NCBI RefSeq assembly: GCF_003112735.1
Contig: NZ_BFBR01000005.1
Span: 62,001 to 126,000, forward strand
Direction: 5' to 3'
DNA: 64,000 nt
DNA from: Candidatus Phycosocius bacilliformis
GTDB lineage: Bacteria > Pseudomonadota > Alphaproteobacteria > Caulobacterales > Aquidulcibacteraceae
Of this stretch, positions 41,477-50,624 are shown piece after piece; position 1 is the first letter of the stretch, and each line of letters opens with the position of its first letter. Position numbers and translations under genes: made by a program. A model generated the notes under the pieces. That model had not been told where the DNA came from, ran no database searches, and was given only the letters and a program-made list of their open reading frames with translations.

Positions 41477-42508
41477 TCAGGCCCCCAAGACCAAGCTTAG
41501 GAACATCTGATCCGACCAATCCCCTGCCCCGCCCCGCAAGGCTTGGCGGATGCCGTCGGCCTGCCGGACAATGACCATATCCTGATCCGGCAGGAGATAG
41601 AGGCGCTGGTTACCTGCCCCAGCAGCCATCGACAGCTTGCCGAGACCTGAGAGTGAGACGGCTTCCCCGGCGACACCTGATCGCGGCCCAGGACCGATCA
41701 TGCCAGGACGCGGCATCCACCACGTCAAACCATAGCCCGGGTTCACGCGACTGGGTTCAAAATTAGCCGCCAAGGCGCGGGGATCGACCAAGGCCTTGCC
41801 CTGGTGGACACCACCATCAAGCACAAAACGACCAAAAGCCGCCCAGTCACGCGCCTTAATGGCTGCACCCGATGGCAAGTGCGGCAAGTTGTCTGCCCCA
41901 CGCTGCCAGCGCAGCGGCTGGATACCAAGCGGGGTCAGGATCCGCCGCTGCAAATAGGCCAAGGGGTCACGATCACCTGTGCGGGCTGCAATCAGTTTGC
42001 GCCGAACAATTTCACCAAAAATCTGAAATGGCACAGGCCCATAGGAAAAGCGCGTACCTGCCGGGGCGCTGGCTGGAATGCCGATCGCCTCCCCATAGGT
42101 TGGCACATCGCCAAACTGGCGACCTGCCTTGCCATCAATGCCACTGACAAGATGCAAGAGATCGCTAAGCGTAATCGCCGAGCGCATGGGGTCCTGACGA
42201 AACTCACCCAGTGTTTCGGCACACGTCTCATCAAGGCGTAGCAAGCCGTCTTGGACCAAAGCAGCTGCCATGATGCCGCAGAAGCTTTTTGTGCCACTGG
42301 CAAGCTCCCAACCCTGCAGACGCTGGCCCGCCCCTTGGTAATCTTCATAGAGCACGCGTCCACCCTGCATGATCAGCAGGGAAATACCGCGCCGGGCGAC
42401 CGAATAGGCGCGGGCGGCTTCATAACGGCCTTGGGCCAGTGCAGGGCTGGCGATCAGGGCAGTGAGCCCAACAAGTGCGGTGCGACGTGAAAAATCGATG
42501 GTTGTCAT
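41477..42508 (-). CDS. Serine hydrolase of the beta-lactamase/PBP-like family, probably exported by Tat
   Basis: A 343-residue serine hydrolase with a Tat-like N-terminal signal (SRRTALVGLTALIASPALA, cleavage expected near residue 25). The nucleophile motif SxxK is S71-G-T-K74 in ELASGTKSF. A Tyr in FSYGPVPF would serve the second motif (YxN-like, but Pro at the third position). No KTG-type block is obvious. It belongs to the class C/EstB/D-aminopeptidase-like group, acting on peptides or esters in the periplasm; substrate unknown. The genes tatABC lie at 28-29.6 kb. Confidence 0.82.
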   Translation of the reverse strand: MTTIDFSRRTALVGLTALIASPALAQGRYEAARAYSVARRGISLLIMQGGRVLYEDYQGAGQRLQGWELASGTKSFCGIMAAALVQDGLLRLDETCAETLGEFRQDPMRSAITLSDLLHLVSGIDGKAGRQFGDVPTYGEAIGIPASAPAGTRFSYGPVPFQIFGEIVRRKLIAARTGDRDPLAYLQRRILTPLGIQPLRWQRGADNLPHLPSGAAIKARDWAAFGRFVLDGGVHQGKALVDPRALAANFEPSRVNPGYGLTWWMPRPGMIGPGPRSGVAGEAVSLSGLGKLSMAAGAGNQRLYLLPDQDMVIVRQADGIRQALRGGAGDWSDQMFLSLVLGA

Positions 42509-42551
42509 GCAGGCTTTAACGCGCCTGATCGAGTTTTCCGTCGTCAGGCCG

Positions 42552-43040
42552 TCACGGCGACTGAGGGGCGCTTGATTTCGGCTGAGCGAGATATTGATAG
42601 GCTATTCCGAGCAATACCAATGCAACGGTCGATACCACAAGTGTCGCCAGAAATGGCAGCGGTTCAGGATGATGGGTCGCAATCACCAGAGGCAAAGCCC
42701 CTGCCGGGGCATGCAATAGATCAAGCAGCGCCATCGCCAGAATAGCCAAACCCACCGCAAGGCCAAGGCTAAGCGGGGAAACATGGGCCAAGCCCAGAAT
42801 GAGAAAACCCACGATCGCCGAAACCAGACTGCCGCCCACCACAGCGCGTGCCCGCGCCAACGGGCTTTTGGGCAGCATCCAAACAAGTGTAGCCGATGCG
42901 CCAAGTGGGGCGATCAAATAGGCAAGCACCCCGTAATCATGCATCAAGGCCAAGAAGCCAATGGCGATGCCAGCCCCCAAGGCAGGTTTCCACGCAGGCA
43001 GGCGTGCACGGCCAGTTCGGATCAATGAGGATAAAGCCAT
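42552..43040 (-). CDS. HPP family membrane protein
   Basis: A 162-residue protein with about four to five hydrophobic helices of the HPP family, named after a conserved His-Pro-Pro motif. Here the usual THPPAGATAL-like block reads LLHAPAGALPLV (about residues 108-119), a variant of it, and the ARAVVGGSLVSAIVG stretch (about 65-80) matches the family's conserved segment. HPP proteins have been linked to nitrite transport in chloroplasts and cyanobacteria; bacterial roles are mostly unknown. The ATG at 43040 has TAGGGA six bases upstream. Confidence 0.72.
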   Translation of the reverse strand: MALSSLIRTGRARLPAWKPALGAGIAIGFLALMHDYGVLAYLIAPLGASATLVWMLPKSPLARARAVVGGSLVSAIVGFLILGLAHVSPLSLGLAVGLAILAMALLDLLHAPAGALPLVIATHHPEPLPFLATLVVSTVALVLLGIAYQYLAQPKSSAPQSP

Positions 43041-43688
43041 GAATGTCCCTATTTGCCTATGTTGAGCCTCAGCTCGGTGTAACCCCGCTCGGCCAGATGG
43101 AGGCATGAAAAAAGCTGCATCTGTCGGTGCGGTACTCAAAAGTCAACGACAGATGCAAGGCAGGGAGAACCATGTGGTTCTAGCACAGCTTACACGTGCC
43201 GGCAGTCACATTTGGATTGGCAGGACTGAAACCGATGGTCAGCATTTCTAAAAACCCAGAGGGAAGGTCACGCGGTCAAACTTTGCTGCGTGTGCGTGCA
43301 CCAGTCGACCAAAGCAAAACATGTGTCTCGACTTTATACGGAGCAAAATCAGCCAATTCCACTTATTTGCATGCCAAAAGTTAATTTTTTTAACACTTCT
43401 TCCACGTTTGTTACTGTTCGGAAATCAATTTCTGACTCACTTTTTGGCGCTCACAACAAGTTTCTGTAATTTCGTAAATTATTCGATTAATCCCAAAACG
43501 AATCCAACAAAATTTCTTGATGAAAGCAGCATTTTTCAACATTTATTACTTATCAGTATATTGTTTGTAGGAAAAAAAGAGAATTTTAATTAACTATGCC
43601 TGGTCTGAATTTCTTCATGTTGCGCCCATAGGGTCATTCTGGAGTCTGGCACTTGTTGTGATTGTCGGGACAGTCGGGTTCAAATGTA
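43041..43688. other. AT-rich intergenic region between HPP and TadG-like genes
   Basis: About 650 bases without a convincing gene. The left part has an 11-bp inverted repeat (43116-43157) and a GAACCA/TGGTTC palindrome near 43168. The stretch 43380-43600 is much richer in A and T than the rest of the window, with poly-T and poly-A runs and a GTTAA-N5-TTAAC palindrome at 43380-43394. It looks like a regulatory or xenogeneic-silenced promoter region for the TadG-like gene rather than coding sequence. Confidence 0.5.
43116..43157. repeat. Perfect 11-bp inverted repeat upstream of the HPP gene
   Basis: TGCATCTGTCG at 43116-43126 is mirrored exactly by CGACAGATGCA at 43147-43157 with a 20-base spacer. 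It lies about 75 bases before the HPP start on the minus strand. It could be a paired operator or a leader hairpin; only the symmetry is seen. Confidence 0.4.
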
Positions 43689-44930
43689 ATGTTCAACTTC
43701 CGCCTTCCTTGGCCAAAAACATGGCGCAGCTTGCTGCGAACGCGGAATGAGCGCGGTTCCATTGCTGTCACATTTGCCCTGTCAGTGACGGCCGTGGTCT
43801 TTGTCGCGGCCTGCGCCATTCAGATCGGTCTGATTTCAGGTACAAAAGCAAAATTCCAGAGCGCCGCAGACAATGCTGCACTGGCCGCCATTGCGCCAAC
43901 GACAGCCAATGCCGACATGCAGACAGTCGCACAGACCACCTTCTACGCAAATCTCACCGAGAGAGAAAAAGCCGCGGTGACAAGTTTCACCGTGAGCACC
44001 CAGACAGGTCGGGTGCGTGAGGCTTATGTTAGCTACACAGTCAATCAGTCGGCCATTGTTCCAGGCCTTGTGGGCAGTGGTGCAACCACCGTTTCGGGCA
44101 ATGCGCGCGCGCGCAAAGCCGATTATCGCTATGTTGATATTGACCTTTGGCTCGATGGCTCCGCGTCGATGGGGGTAGCCGCCGATGAAGCTGGGCGGGA
44201 TGCCTTGCGCACCCTGTCGGCCCAAGATCCCGAGCACGCCCACTGCGCTTTTGCCTGTCACATCCCGACGCAAGTCAAAGAGAGCAATCTTTATTCAACC
44301 TCTGAGCAGCGCGCTCATGCCAATAACATCAAGCTGCGTCACGACATCATGAAGGAAAGCGTGCAAATCCTGATTGATGAATTGGATGACGCTTATCCAC
44401 GCGGTTTACGGGCGCGATATGGCGTTGCCCGCATGGCCAATCAGTGGGAGCGCATGTTGAATTTCACATCGGACATTCCTGCTGCACGCGCCTATGTTGG
44501 AAACTTCCAGCTCTATCCTGGCTGGAATGGATCACGTTTGTCCCCGGCGATGCAGAGCGGCAACAACACATTGACCAGTGGTGCGGGTGACGGGTCGCAA
44601 GGCGATCCTGAGAAGTTCATCATCCTGGTCACCGACGGCATGCAATTCAATTGGGGTGAAGTGGCCTCAGGCCCCATCTCCACCACCGTGTGCAACGACA
44701 TCAAAGCCCGCGGCTATCGCTTGGCTGTTGTGCAATTGCGTTATGTCCGTCTCGATGGCGACGGTGCCTTCGATTATTGGGTCAAGCCGGTGTATGACCA
44801 GATCAGCCCCGCTCTTCAGGCGTGTGCGTCAGCCGGCTATTATTTCCATGCAGACGACCCTGATGAAGTGCGCGATGCCTTTCGGCAATTGGCCAAGACG
44901 CTCGAAGAGTCCCTGCGCCTGACCGAATAG
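43689..44930 (+). CDS. TadG-like pilus protein with von Willebrand factor A domain
   Basis: A 413-residue protein. The N-terminus (NERGSIAVTFALSVTAVVFVAACAIQIGL, with the helix at about residues 24-48, then KAKFQSAADNAALAA) is the Tad_G/TadE-like signal found in minor components of Flp pilus systems. The C-terminal vWA domain (from about residue 148) has the metal-binding DxSxS motif at D156-G-S-A-S160 and a later VTDGM. The Flp pilin lies far away at 10.9 kb; no tad operon is nearby. The ATG at 43689 is preferred, with no strong ribosome site. Likely membrane-anchored and facing the periplasm. Confidence 0.8.
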   Translation: MFNFRLPWPKTWRSLLRTRNERGSIAVTFALSVTAVVFVAACAIQIGLISGTKAKFQSAADNAALAAIAPTTANADMQTVAQTTFYANLTEREKAAVTSFTVSTQTGRVREAYVSYTVNQSAIVPGLVGSGATTVSGNARARKADYRYVDIDLWLDGSASMGVAADEAGRDALRTLSAQDPEHAHCAFACHIPTQVKESNLYSTSEQRAHANNIKLRHDIMKESVQILIDELDDAYPRGLRARYGVARMANQWERMLNFTSDIPAARAYVGNFQLYPGWNGSRLSPAMQSGNNTLTSGAGDGSQGDPEKFIILVTDGMQFNWGEVASGPISTTVCNDIKARGYRLAVVQLRYVRLDGDGAFDYWVKPVYDQISPALQACASAGYYFHADDPDEVRDAFRQLAKTLEESLRLTE

Positions 44931-45013
44931 GCGGGGCGCATGTGCCCCACCTGCCAGGCCAGTCACAGCCTTGTGGTTTTCCAGTGAGGGCGTCCTCGCT
45001 CATAACACGGAGC

Positions 45014-45415
45014 ATGACCCGATCCACTCTCTTTGCCCTCGGTGTGGCCGCCCTGCTTCTTGCAGGATGCGGTCAAAGCCAAGGGTCTGCCGACTCCGCC
45101 CTCAAGGACCTCAAAACCGCCGCTGTCGACGTCGCGGGCGATGCAGCCAAGTCGGTTGGGGACGTGCTGGACACCAAAATGGTCTGCCAGCTTGCCGGCC
45201 AGTCTGAGACTTTTTGCGGCTGTTTGCAAAGCGAACTGGGCCCTAAGCTCAAGCCAGAGCATATTGATGCGGTGACGGCGATTGTGAAAACCTCCATTGA
45301 TGGATCCATCGATTCAGCGGTCAAGACGGCGACATCCCTTGACCCCAAAACCCGCAGTGGTCTGGTGAGCTGCGCTGCAAAGGCGGCGATTACTGAGGCA
45401 ATTGGCGGCCAATAA
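45014..45415 (+). CDS. Small lipoprotein of unknown function
   Basis: A 133-residue protein with a lipoprotein signal (ALGVAALLLAGC, lipidation expected at the Cys near residue 19), then a linker, then a helical part with three more cysteines in the pattern C-x(10)-C-x-C (CQLAG, CGC) and another near the C-terminus (SCAAKAA). Four cysteines could make two disulfides in the periplasm. No family is recognised. The ATG at 45014 has GGAG just upstream. It follows the TadG-like gene by 83 bases and precedes the symporter by 85; shared transcription is possible. Confidence 0.6.
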   Translation: MTRSTLFALGVAALLLAGCGQSQGSADSALKDLKTAAVDVAGDAAKSVGDVLDTKMVCQLAGQSETFCGCLQSELGPKLKPEHIDAVTAIVKTSIDGSIDSAVKTATSLDPKTRSGLVSCAAKAAITEAIGGQ

Positions 45416-45500
45416 TCGCGTCGGCTCCGCCCTGCTGGACGCCGCAGCCATTACCGACTAGTATCACCCTTTATTTTGTGATTGGGGATGTAGTCGGGCA

Positions 45501-46811
45501 GTGGCAGCAGAGCGTGCGGGGACTTTGACGGAGCAGCCACGGCAACCAAATGCGTCAGGGCTTTGGCTGCCCTATGCGTGTCTGGCCGCGCTGGTAATTG
45601 GCTTCATCATGGGGGCCGTTTTACCGTCTGCAGATGCGGCACCTTGGACGAGCCCGTTCAAAACAAGCCTCGATGTGGTCGGAGCAATGTGGATCAACGC
45701 GATCCGCATGACTGTCATTCCCCTGATTATTCCGCTTTTGATCGGCGCCATTGCTGGGGCGGGTAGCGGCCGAGATGCCGGGGGTCTGGGACTGGCCAGT
45801 GTCGGCGCGTTTTTCGGACTGGTAAGCGTTCTGGCGGGAATTGCGGCCCTTAGCGCCCCAACCTTATTCTCGGCGATGAAGCTGCAGCCGGACATGGTTG
45901 AGGCTCTCCATGCCTCGATCCAGCCGACTGCCCTCCCCCAAGGGGATGCCAGTCTGGCAAACTGGTTCAAGAACCTGATCCCAGCCAATCCTATCAAAGC
46001 GGCAGCCGATGGCACGATGCTGTCGCTTATCATCTTTGCTGCAGCGTTTGGATTTGCCGCATTATATGCACCGGCTCCGCAGCGTGACATGGTCATCTCG
46101 GCGTGCCACACGATCAGCACCATTATGTTAATCGTGGTGCAAGCTGTTCTGCTCCTTTCCCCATTGGGCATTTTTGCCTTGGCAATCGGGGTTGGTGCCC
46201 AGCGGGGCACTTCTGCCTTCGTCGCCTTGGGATATTATGTCGCAACCCATGTGGTAGCAGCCATTATTGTGGGTTTGTGCTTATCATTGGCGCTCATCAC
46301 CCAGACACGACTGGGGGGCGGCCGCGTGATCAGCGGTTTGGCCAATCCTGTCCTTGTCGCTCTGGGGACGAGTTCGTCACTTGCCGCCTTGCCAAGCCTG
46401 ATAGAAACGGCTCGCGATCGCTGGGGCTTAGCTGAACCAATTTATGGGTTTATTTTGCCGTTTGCGGCGTCAACTTTCAAACCGTCTTCCGCCTACACAT
46501 GGGTATTGCAAGTCTATTTTGTGTCACTTTTGTTTGCGATGCCCCTTGGGCCGACCCAACTTGCCATTGCAGCGGCCTATAGCGTACTGCTGAATGCGAC
46601 CGTGCCAGGTATACCTGGCGGTGGATTAATCGCTGTCACTCCGATTTATCTTGTTTTAGGTTTACCGCTTGAAGGACTGGCCATCATTTTTGCCATCAAT
46701 CCAATTACTGATCGTTTTGCGACCGCGATCAATGTCATCGCCAATGCGACCATAACCGCCTTGCTGGCGCACGCGCGTACCCAGCCCTCGGCGGGGGTTC
46801 AAGGACCGTGA
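45501..46811 (+). CDS. Dicarboxylate/amino acid:cation symporter (DAACS family)
   Basis: A 436-residue secondary transporter of the DAACS/SDF family, which couples glutamate, aspartate or C4-dicarboxylate uptake to Na+ or H+. Characteristic segments are the serine-rich loop ALGTSSSLAALPSLIE (about residue 290), the NATVPGIPGGGLIAVTPIYLVLGLP region (about 368-392) and DRFATAINVIAN near 410, which carries the substrate- and cation-binding Asp and Asn. The start is GTG at 45501. Substrate cannot be read from motifs. Its stop overlaps the next start by one base. Confidence 0.88.
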   Translation: MAAERAGTLTEQPRQPNASGLWLPYACLAALVIGFIMGAVLPSADAAPWTSPFKTSLDVVGAMWINAIRMTVIPLIIPLLIGAIAGAGSGRDAGGLGLASVGAFFGLVSVLAGIAALSAPTLFSAMKLQPDMVEALHASIQPTALPQGDASLANWFKNLIPANPIKAAADGTMLSLIIFAAAFGFAALYAPAPQRDMVISACHTISTIMLIVVQAVLLLSPLGIFALAIGVGAQRGTSAFVALGYYVATHVVAAIIVGLCLSLALITQTRLGGGRVISGLANPVLVALGTSSSLAALPSLIETARDRWGLAEPIYGFILPFAASTFKPSSAYTWVLQVYFVSLLFAMPLGPTQLAIAAAYSVLLNATVPGIPGGGLIAVTPIYLVLGLPLEGLAIIFAINPITDRFATAINVIANATITALLAHARTQPSAGVQGP

Positions 46812-47929
46812 TGGCAAACTCGCTCTCATCGGACCCGCAAACGGGCTTTCCCATACATCTTCCAGCCTTAACCTCGGTTCGTTTCTTTCTGGCTTTGGGT
46901 GTGGTGCTTTTCCACTACCAGCTTTATTGGACCTTGCCGGAAGACTCGGTCCCGATCGTTCATCGCGGCAGATTGGGTGTCGATGTCTTCTTCATTTTGT
47001 CGGGCTTCATCCTCAGTCACGTTTATCTCGCCAAAGGCAGCCTTCCGCGCTACCGCGACTTCATTTTGGCGCGCGTTGCCCGTATTTTTCCCGTCCACCT
47101 AACCATCTTGGCCGGACTGCTGATTATGTTGGTCAGCGCCAAGCTTATTGGTGTGACAATCAATTTTGACAATTTTTCAGCCCCTAATTTCATCGCCACA
47201 TTATTTCTGGTCCAAGCTTGGCTTCCCAAAGCCGACATGGCCAATTGGAATGGTCCGGCTTGGTCACTTTCAGCAGAATGGTTTGCCTATGTGATCTTTC
47301 CAATCTTTGGATGGATTGCCTTGTCGCTGCGCCGCTGGCCATGGCTGATCATCATTCTGGCCGTGCTCCTCTATGCGGCGTTTGAGGCGGCCTATCAGAA
47401 CTGGTTCGGTCTACCGCTGAGCACGGCGCAAGAAAACTTGGGGATCATGCTGATCACACCCCTCTTCCTTTATGGCATGGGCCTCTATTTTCTCGGCACT
47501 GTGGTCAGACTGGGCCAGCTTCAGGCCGGATTATGTGCATTAGGTGCGAGCTTGATTTTTGTGCTTGCCATGCAATTGCGCGCGACGGACCCGGTTATCA
47601 TCGCATTGGCTGGACCGATGCTCTTGACGCTCGGCCTGTTGCAGAAGTCCGGTGTGCCGACATTCATGTCGCACCGCTGGCTGCAATTGGCTGGGGAAGC
47701 CTCTTTCGCACTTTACCTGGTTCACATGCCAGTCTTAATGGTTTGGCGGAATGTGATGTCGATCATATTCGACCTCGACAAGGGCTATGCCATGGGATTG
47801 GGCGAGATTGCTGTCCTCTTGGCCTTGACCCTATGCGTGAGCGCTGGGGTTCATCTGTGGATCGAGCGGCCAAGTCGTGACTATTTGCGCCAACGCTTCC
47901 TAACCCACCCGCAAAACCCGCGCGCTTGA
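46811..47929 (+). CDS. Acyltransferase-3 family membrane protein
   Basis: A 372-residue acyltransferase-3 protein (OafA type) that modifies surface carbohydrates. It has LTSVRFFLALGVVLFHY at the N-terminus with the conserved Arg (R24) and the His 11 residues later (H35), RGRLGVDVFFILSGFILSHVY near 55, and ARVARIFPVHL near 95, then about nine further helices. It is a paralogue of the gene at 5650, which lacks this His. The ATG at 46811 overlaps the symporter TGA by one base; a GTG at 46808 is an alternative. Acceptor unknown. Confidence 0.88.
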   Translation: MANSLSSDPQTGFPIHLPALTSVRFFLALGVVLFHYQLYWTLPEDSVPIVHRGRLGVDVFFILSGFILSHVYLAKGSLPRYRDFILARVARIFPVHLTILAGLLIMLVSAKLIGVTINFDNFSAPNFIATLFLVQAWLPKADMANWNGPAWSLSAEWFAYVIFPIFGWIALSLRRWPWLIIILAVLLYAAFEAAYQNWFGLPLSTAQENLGIMLITPLFLYGMGLYFLGTVVRLGQLQAGLCALGASLIFVLAMQLRATDPVIIALAGPMLLTLGLLQKSGVPTFMSHRWLQLAGEASFALYLVHMPVLMVWRNVMSIIFDLDKGYAMGLGEIAVLLALTLCVSAGVHLWIERPSRDYLRQRFLTHPQNPRA

Positions 47930-48027
47930 ATCCGAAACCGGGCGTGATGAATTGAGGCTTGCAAGTCTCACATATTTGTGTTCTTATTTTGTTCTTGTTC
48001 AATTTGGTTGGTGAGGAGTAAAGTGAG

Positions 48028-48381
48028 ATGACCACGCAGGATGTTGCAGACGCATTTACGGCAATGTGCAAGGCGGGCTTGCTGGATGAAGCCGGAGCGA
48101 AATTCTGGGCTGAGACAATCCGCAGCATTGAAAACATGCCTGGGCCCGGTGCCGTTGCTGAAGGTCTGGCCGCCCTCAAAGCCAAAGCTGACTGGTGGTA
48201 TGGGGCGCACGAAGTTCATTCAGTCGTGACCCATGGCCCCTATGTGAATGGCGATCAGTTTGCGCTGCGCTTTGATATGGATCTGACCAATAAGGAAACG
48301 GGTGTACGGACCCAATCAGACGAGGTGGCGCTTTACACCGTCCGCGAGGGCAAAATTATCGAAGAGCGCTTCTTTTACTGA
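48028..48381 (+). CDS. NTF2/SnoaL-like domain protein
   Basis: A 117-residue protein with the cone-like NTF2 fold pattern: an N-terminal helix pair, then strands with GPYVNGDQFALRFDMDLTNKETG and a closing REGKIIEERFFY, typical of SnoaL-like proteins. These bind small molecules or act as isomerases or hydratases; this one cannot be assigned. A GGTGAGGAG ribosome site precedes the ATG at 48028. Its last 26 bases overlap the aminotransferase gene on the other strand. Confidence 0.75.
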   Translation: MTTQDVADAFTAMCKAGLLDEAGAKFWAETIRSIENMPGPGAVAEGLAALKAKADWWYGAHEVHSVVTHGPYVNGDQFALRFDMDLTNKETGVRTQSDEVALYTVREGKIIEERFFY

Positions 48382-49495
48382 ACCAGGGTGTGAGGCGGGC
48401 AATTGCCTCAACAATCTCCGGTGTGGAGACGGCAAAGCTCATGCGCAAATGTGTGTGGCCGTCATGCGGGTCAAAATCCACGCCGGGGGCGATGGCCACA
48501 CCGGTATCGGCTAAAAGTGTTTGGGCGAATGCCATGCTGTTGTCAGTTAAGTGGCTGACGTCGACATAGATGTAAAATGCGCCGTCAGGTGGGGCAAAGC
48601 GGGTCAATCCCATGTTTGGCAAGGCCTGCAGCAAGAGGTCGCGATTGGCCCGGTAGGTGGCGACATGGCCTTCCAACTCGTCCAAACATGACATGGCTGC
48701 CAATCCGGCGTGCTGGGCCAAAGCCGGGGCGGTTAGAAAGAGATTGCCCATGCGGGCCCTGGCCGCATCCACCAAATCGTCTGGGGCAACCAGCCAGCCC
48801 AAACGCCAGCCAGCCATCGAAAAATATTTCGAAAACGAGTTCACAACCAAGGCATTGGGGGCAAATTCCAAGGCAGAGTGGGTTGGCCCGACAAAGCTCA
48901 AGCCATGATAAATCTCATCCGACACGATGCGGATGCCCCGGCGCGCACAAACTGAAGCGATCGCCGCTAATTCATCCGCCGGGATGATTGTTCCGGTCGG
49001 ATTGGCTGGACTGGCAAGGATCAGGCCTTGGGGGGCGGGATCAAGGGCAGCAATCTGCGCCGCCGAAATCTGGAACCGCGTCGTGGCGTCACAGCGGATT
49101 TCCATCGGCGTCAAATGCAGGGCCTTGACCGTGTTGCGATAAGCAACATAGCCCGGACTGGCAAAAGCAATGACATCACCGGGCGCAAAAGCAGCGTTTA
49201 GTCCCAATACCAAAGCCGGTGAGGCCCCACAGGTCAAAACGATCCGCTCTGGATCAAGCCGCACGCCATGCAAGTCGAGATAGCGCCCAGCCAAGGCCTG
49301 CTTGAGTGGGCTGCTTTCCCAATAGCCCATGGCATCCGTGTCCAGAATGGCGTGAGCCACCTCGATCGCCTTAGACGGTGCCCCCGTTGAGGGTTGCCCA
49401 AACTCCATATGGATCACTTTGTGTCCGGCCGCCTTCATGGCATGGGCCTGGCGGCTGATGGCAATCGCACGAAACGGATCGATCTGGGCAGTCAT
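48356..49495 (-). CDS. PLP-dependent aminotransferase (class I/II)
   Basis: A 379-residue fold-type I aminotransferase. Conserved positions are N165 in SPANPTGT, D193 and Y196 in VSDEIYHGLS, and the PLP-binding Lys K223 in NSFSKYFSMAGWRLGW, followed by an Arg in the C-terminal LRMSFA block that binds the substrate carboxylate. It is of the aspartate/aromatic/alanine aminotransferase type; substrate is not determined. The start ATG at 49495 is preferred over the longer frame to 49588, which is not family-like. Divergent from a LysR regulator, which could control it. Confidence 0.88.
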   Translation of the reverse strand: MTAQIDPFRAIAISRQAHAMKAAGHKVIHMEFGQPSTGAPSKAIEVAHAILDTDAMGYWESSPLKQALAGRYLDLHGVRLDPERIVLTCGASPALVLGLNAAFAPGDVIAFASPGYVAYRNTVKALHLTPMEIRCDATTRFQISAAQIAALDPAPQGLILASPANPTGTIIPADELAAIASVCARRGIRIVSDEIYHGLSFVGPTHSALEFAPNALVVNSFSKYFSMAGWRLGWLVAPDDLVDAARARMGNLFLTAPALAQHAGLAAMSCLDELEGHVATYRANRDLLLQALPNMGLTRFAPPDGAFYIYVDVSHLTDNSMAFAQTLLADTGVAIAPGVDFDPHDGHTHLRMSFAVSTPEIVEAIARLTPWFSKRSALR

Positions 49496-49645
49496 GCAAA
49501 TTGGGATAGACCTCCATGCCCCCGACTGTCGAGACCCAGCCGTGGATTTAAGATGCGCCAAAAATCCGCAGCTTGTTCGCCCTGACAAAACAGGATAGAA
49601 ATTCTTATCGATACAATCTCAATTACATGTCATTAGCGTTTCTTT

Positions 49646-50566
49646 ATGAGCACTGCCTATCCTCCCCTTAATGCCTTGCGGGCGTTTGAAGCCGCTGCGC
49701 GGCGGCTGTCCTTCACCAAAGCGGCCGAAGATCTGGATGTTACGCCCGGCGCGATCAGTCAGCAGGTCAAGATCCTCGAAGATTTTGTGGGCCAGCCCCT
49801 GTTCCGCCGCCTTGGTCGGGCAGTGGAACTGACCGACTCGGCACGGGCCTCGATGCCCTTGTTGCGCGAGGCCTTCGAACGGATCGATGATGCCGTGCGC
49901 CAAATGCGCCTGCCATTGCGGCGGGAACGCGTGTCGGTCTCAGCCGCCCCCTCTTTTGCTTCCAAATGGCTGGTACCCCGCATTGACCGGTTTCAGGCAG
50001 CCAATCCCGATGTGCAAGTCTGGGTGGCGGCAGACATGAATTTGGTGGATTTTGCCTATGCCGATGTGGATCTGGCGGTGCGCTATGGGCCGGGGTTCTA
50101 TGAAGGTGTGACGTCTGAGCTTTTGATGAGCGAGGAAGTGTTGCCAGTGTGTAGCCCTGCGCTGCTGGATGGGCCCAAGCCCTTGCGATCGCCGCAGGAT
50201 TTGGCTGGCCACACGCTTTTGCATGACGTCAGCCCCGACAATGACCCCTCCTGCCCGGATTGGTCGATGTGGCTGGCCGCGCGCGGCATTGCGCGGGCCG
50301 ATGGCAATCAGGGTCTACGCTTCAACCAATCGGCCATGGTGATTGATGCGGCGGCTTCGGGGCGGGGCGTGGCCCTGGCCAAGCGGGCCATTGCGGCCGC
50401 AGACCTGCAGTCAGGGCGCCTGATCGCCCCCTTTGCGGGCGAGGGCGACAAAGTGGGCTTTGCCTATTGGCTGGTGCGCCCCAAAGGGCGAACCATGACT
50501 CCGGCGCTGAAGGCCTTCCTTGATTGGATCAAATCAGAAGCCACAGGCGATGATTGGGTAATTTAG
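49646..50566 (+). CDS. LysR family transcriptional regulator, GcvA-like
   Basis: A 306-residue LysR regulator. The winged helix-turn-helix lies at residues about 7-65 (LNALRAFEAAARRLSFTKAAEDLDVTPGAISQQVKILEDFVG), and the periplasmic-binding-protein-like effector domain follows (LVPRIDRFQAANPDV and DVDLAVRYGPGFYEGVTSELLMSEEVLPV, the latter from about residue 136). It resembles GcvA, the glycine-cleavage regulator, but no gcv genes are here. Divergent from the aminotransferase, with AT-rich sequence (49590-49625) between them that is a natural place for its operator. Effector unknown. Confidence 0.88.
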   Translation: MSTAYPPLNALRAFEAAARRLSFTKAAEDLDVTPGAISQQVKILEDFVGQPLFRRLGRAVELTDSARASMPLLREAFERIDDAVRQMRLPLRRERVSVSAAPSFASKWLVPRIDRFQAANPDVQVWVAADMNLVDFAYADVDLAVRYGPGFYEGVTSELLMSEEVLPVCSPALLDGPKPLRSPQDLAGHTLLHDVSPDNDPSCPDWSMWLAARGIARADGNQGLRFNQSAMVIDAAASGRGVALAKRAIAAADLQSGRLIAPFAGEGDKVGFAYWLVRPKGRTMTPALKAFLDWIKSEATGDDWVI

Positions 50567-50624
50567 ATTTTGCTCAATGATTGAGGCTTTGCGTCAGCCG
50601 CCAGTCTGGTCTATCTGCGCGGCC

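Noticed and set aside
43380-43394. GTTAA-N5-TTAAC palindrome as a CtrA site
   Set aside because: The CtrA consensus spacing is seven bases (TTAA-N7-TTAA), so this five-base spacing is not a fair match.
43321-43593. 90-residue open frame in the AT-rich region
   Set aside because: Open only because the region lacks G/C-rich stops, with random composition and no ribosome site.
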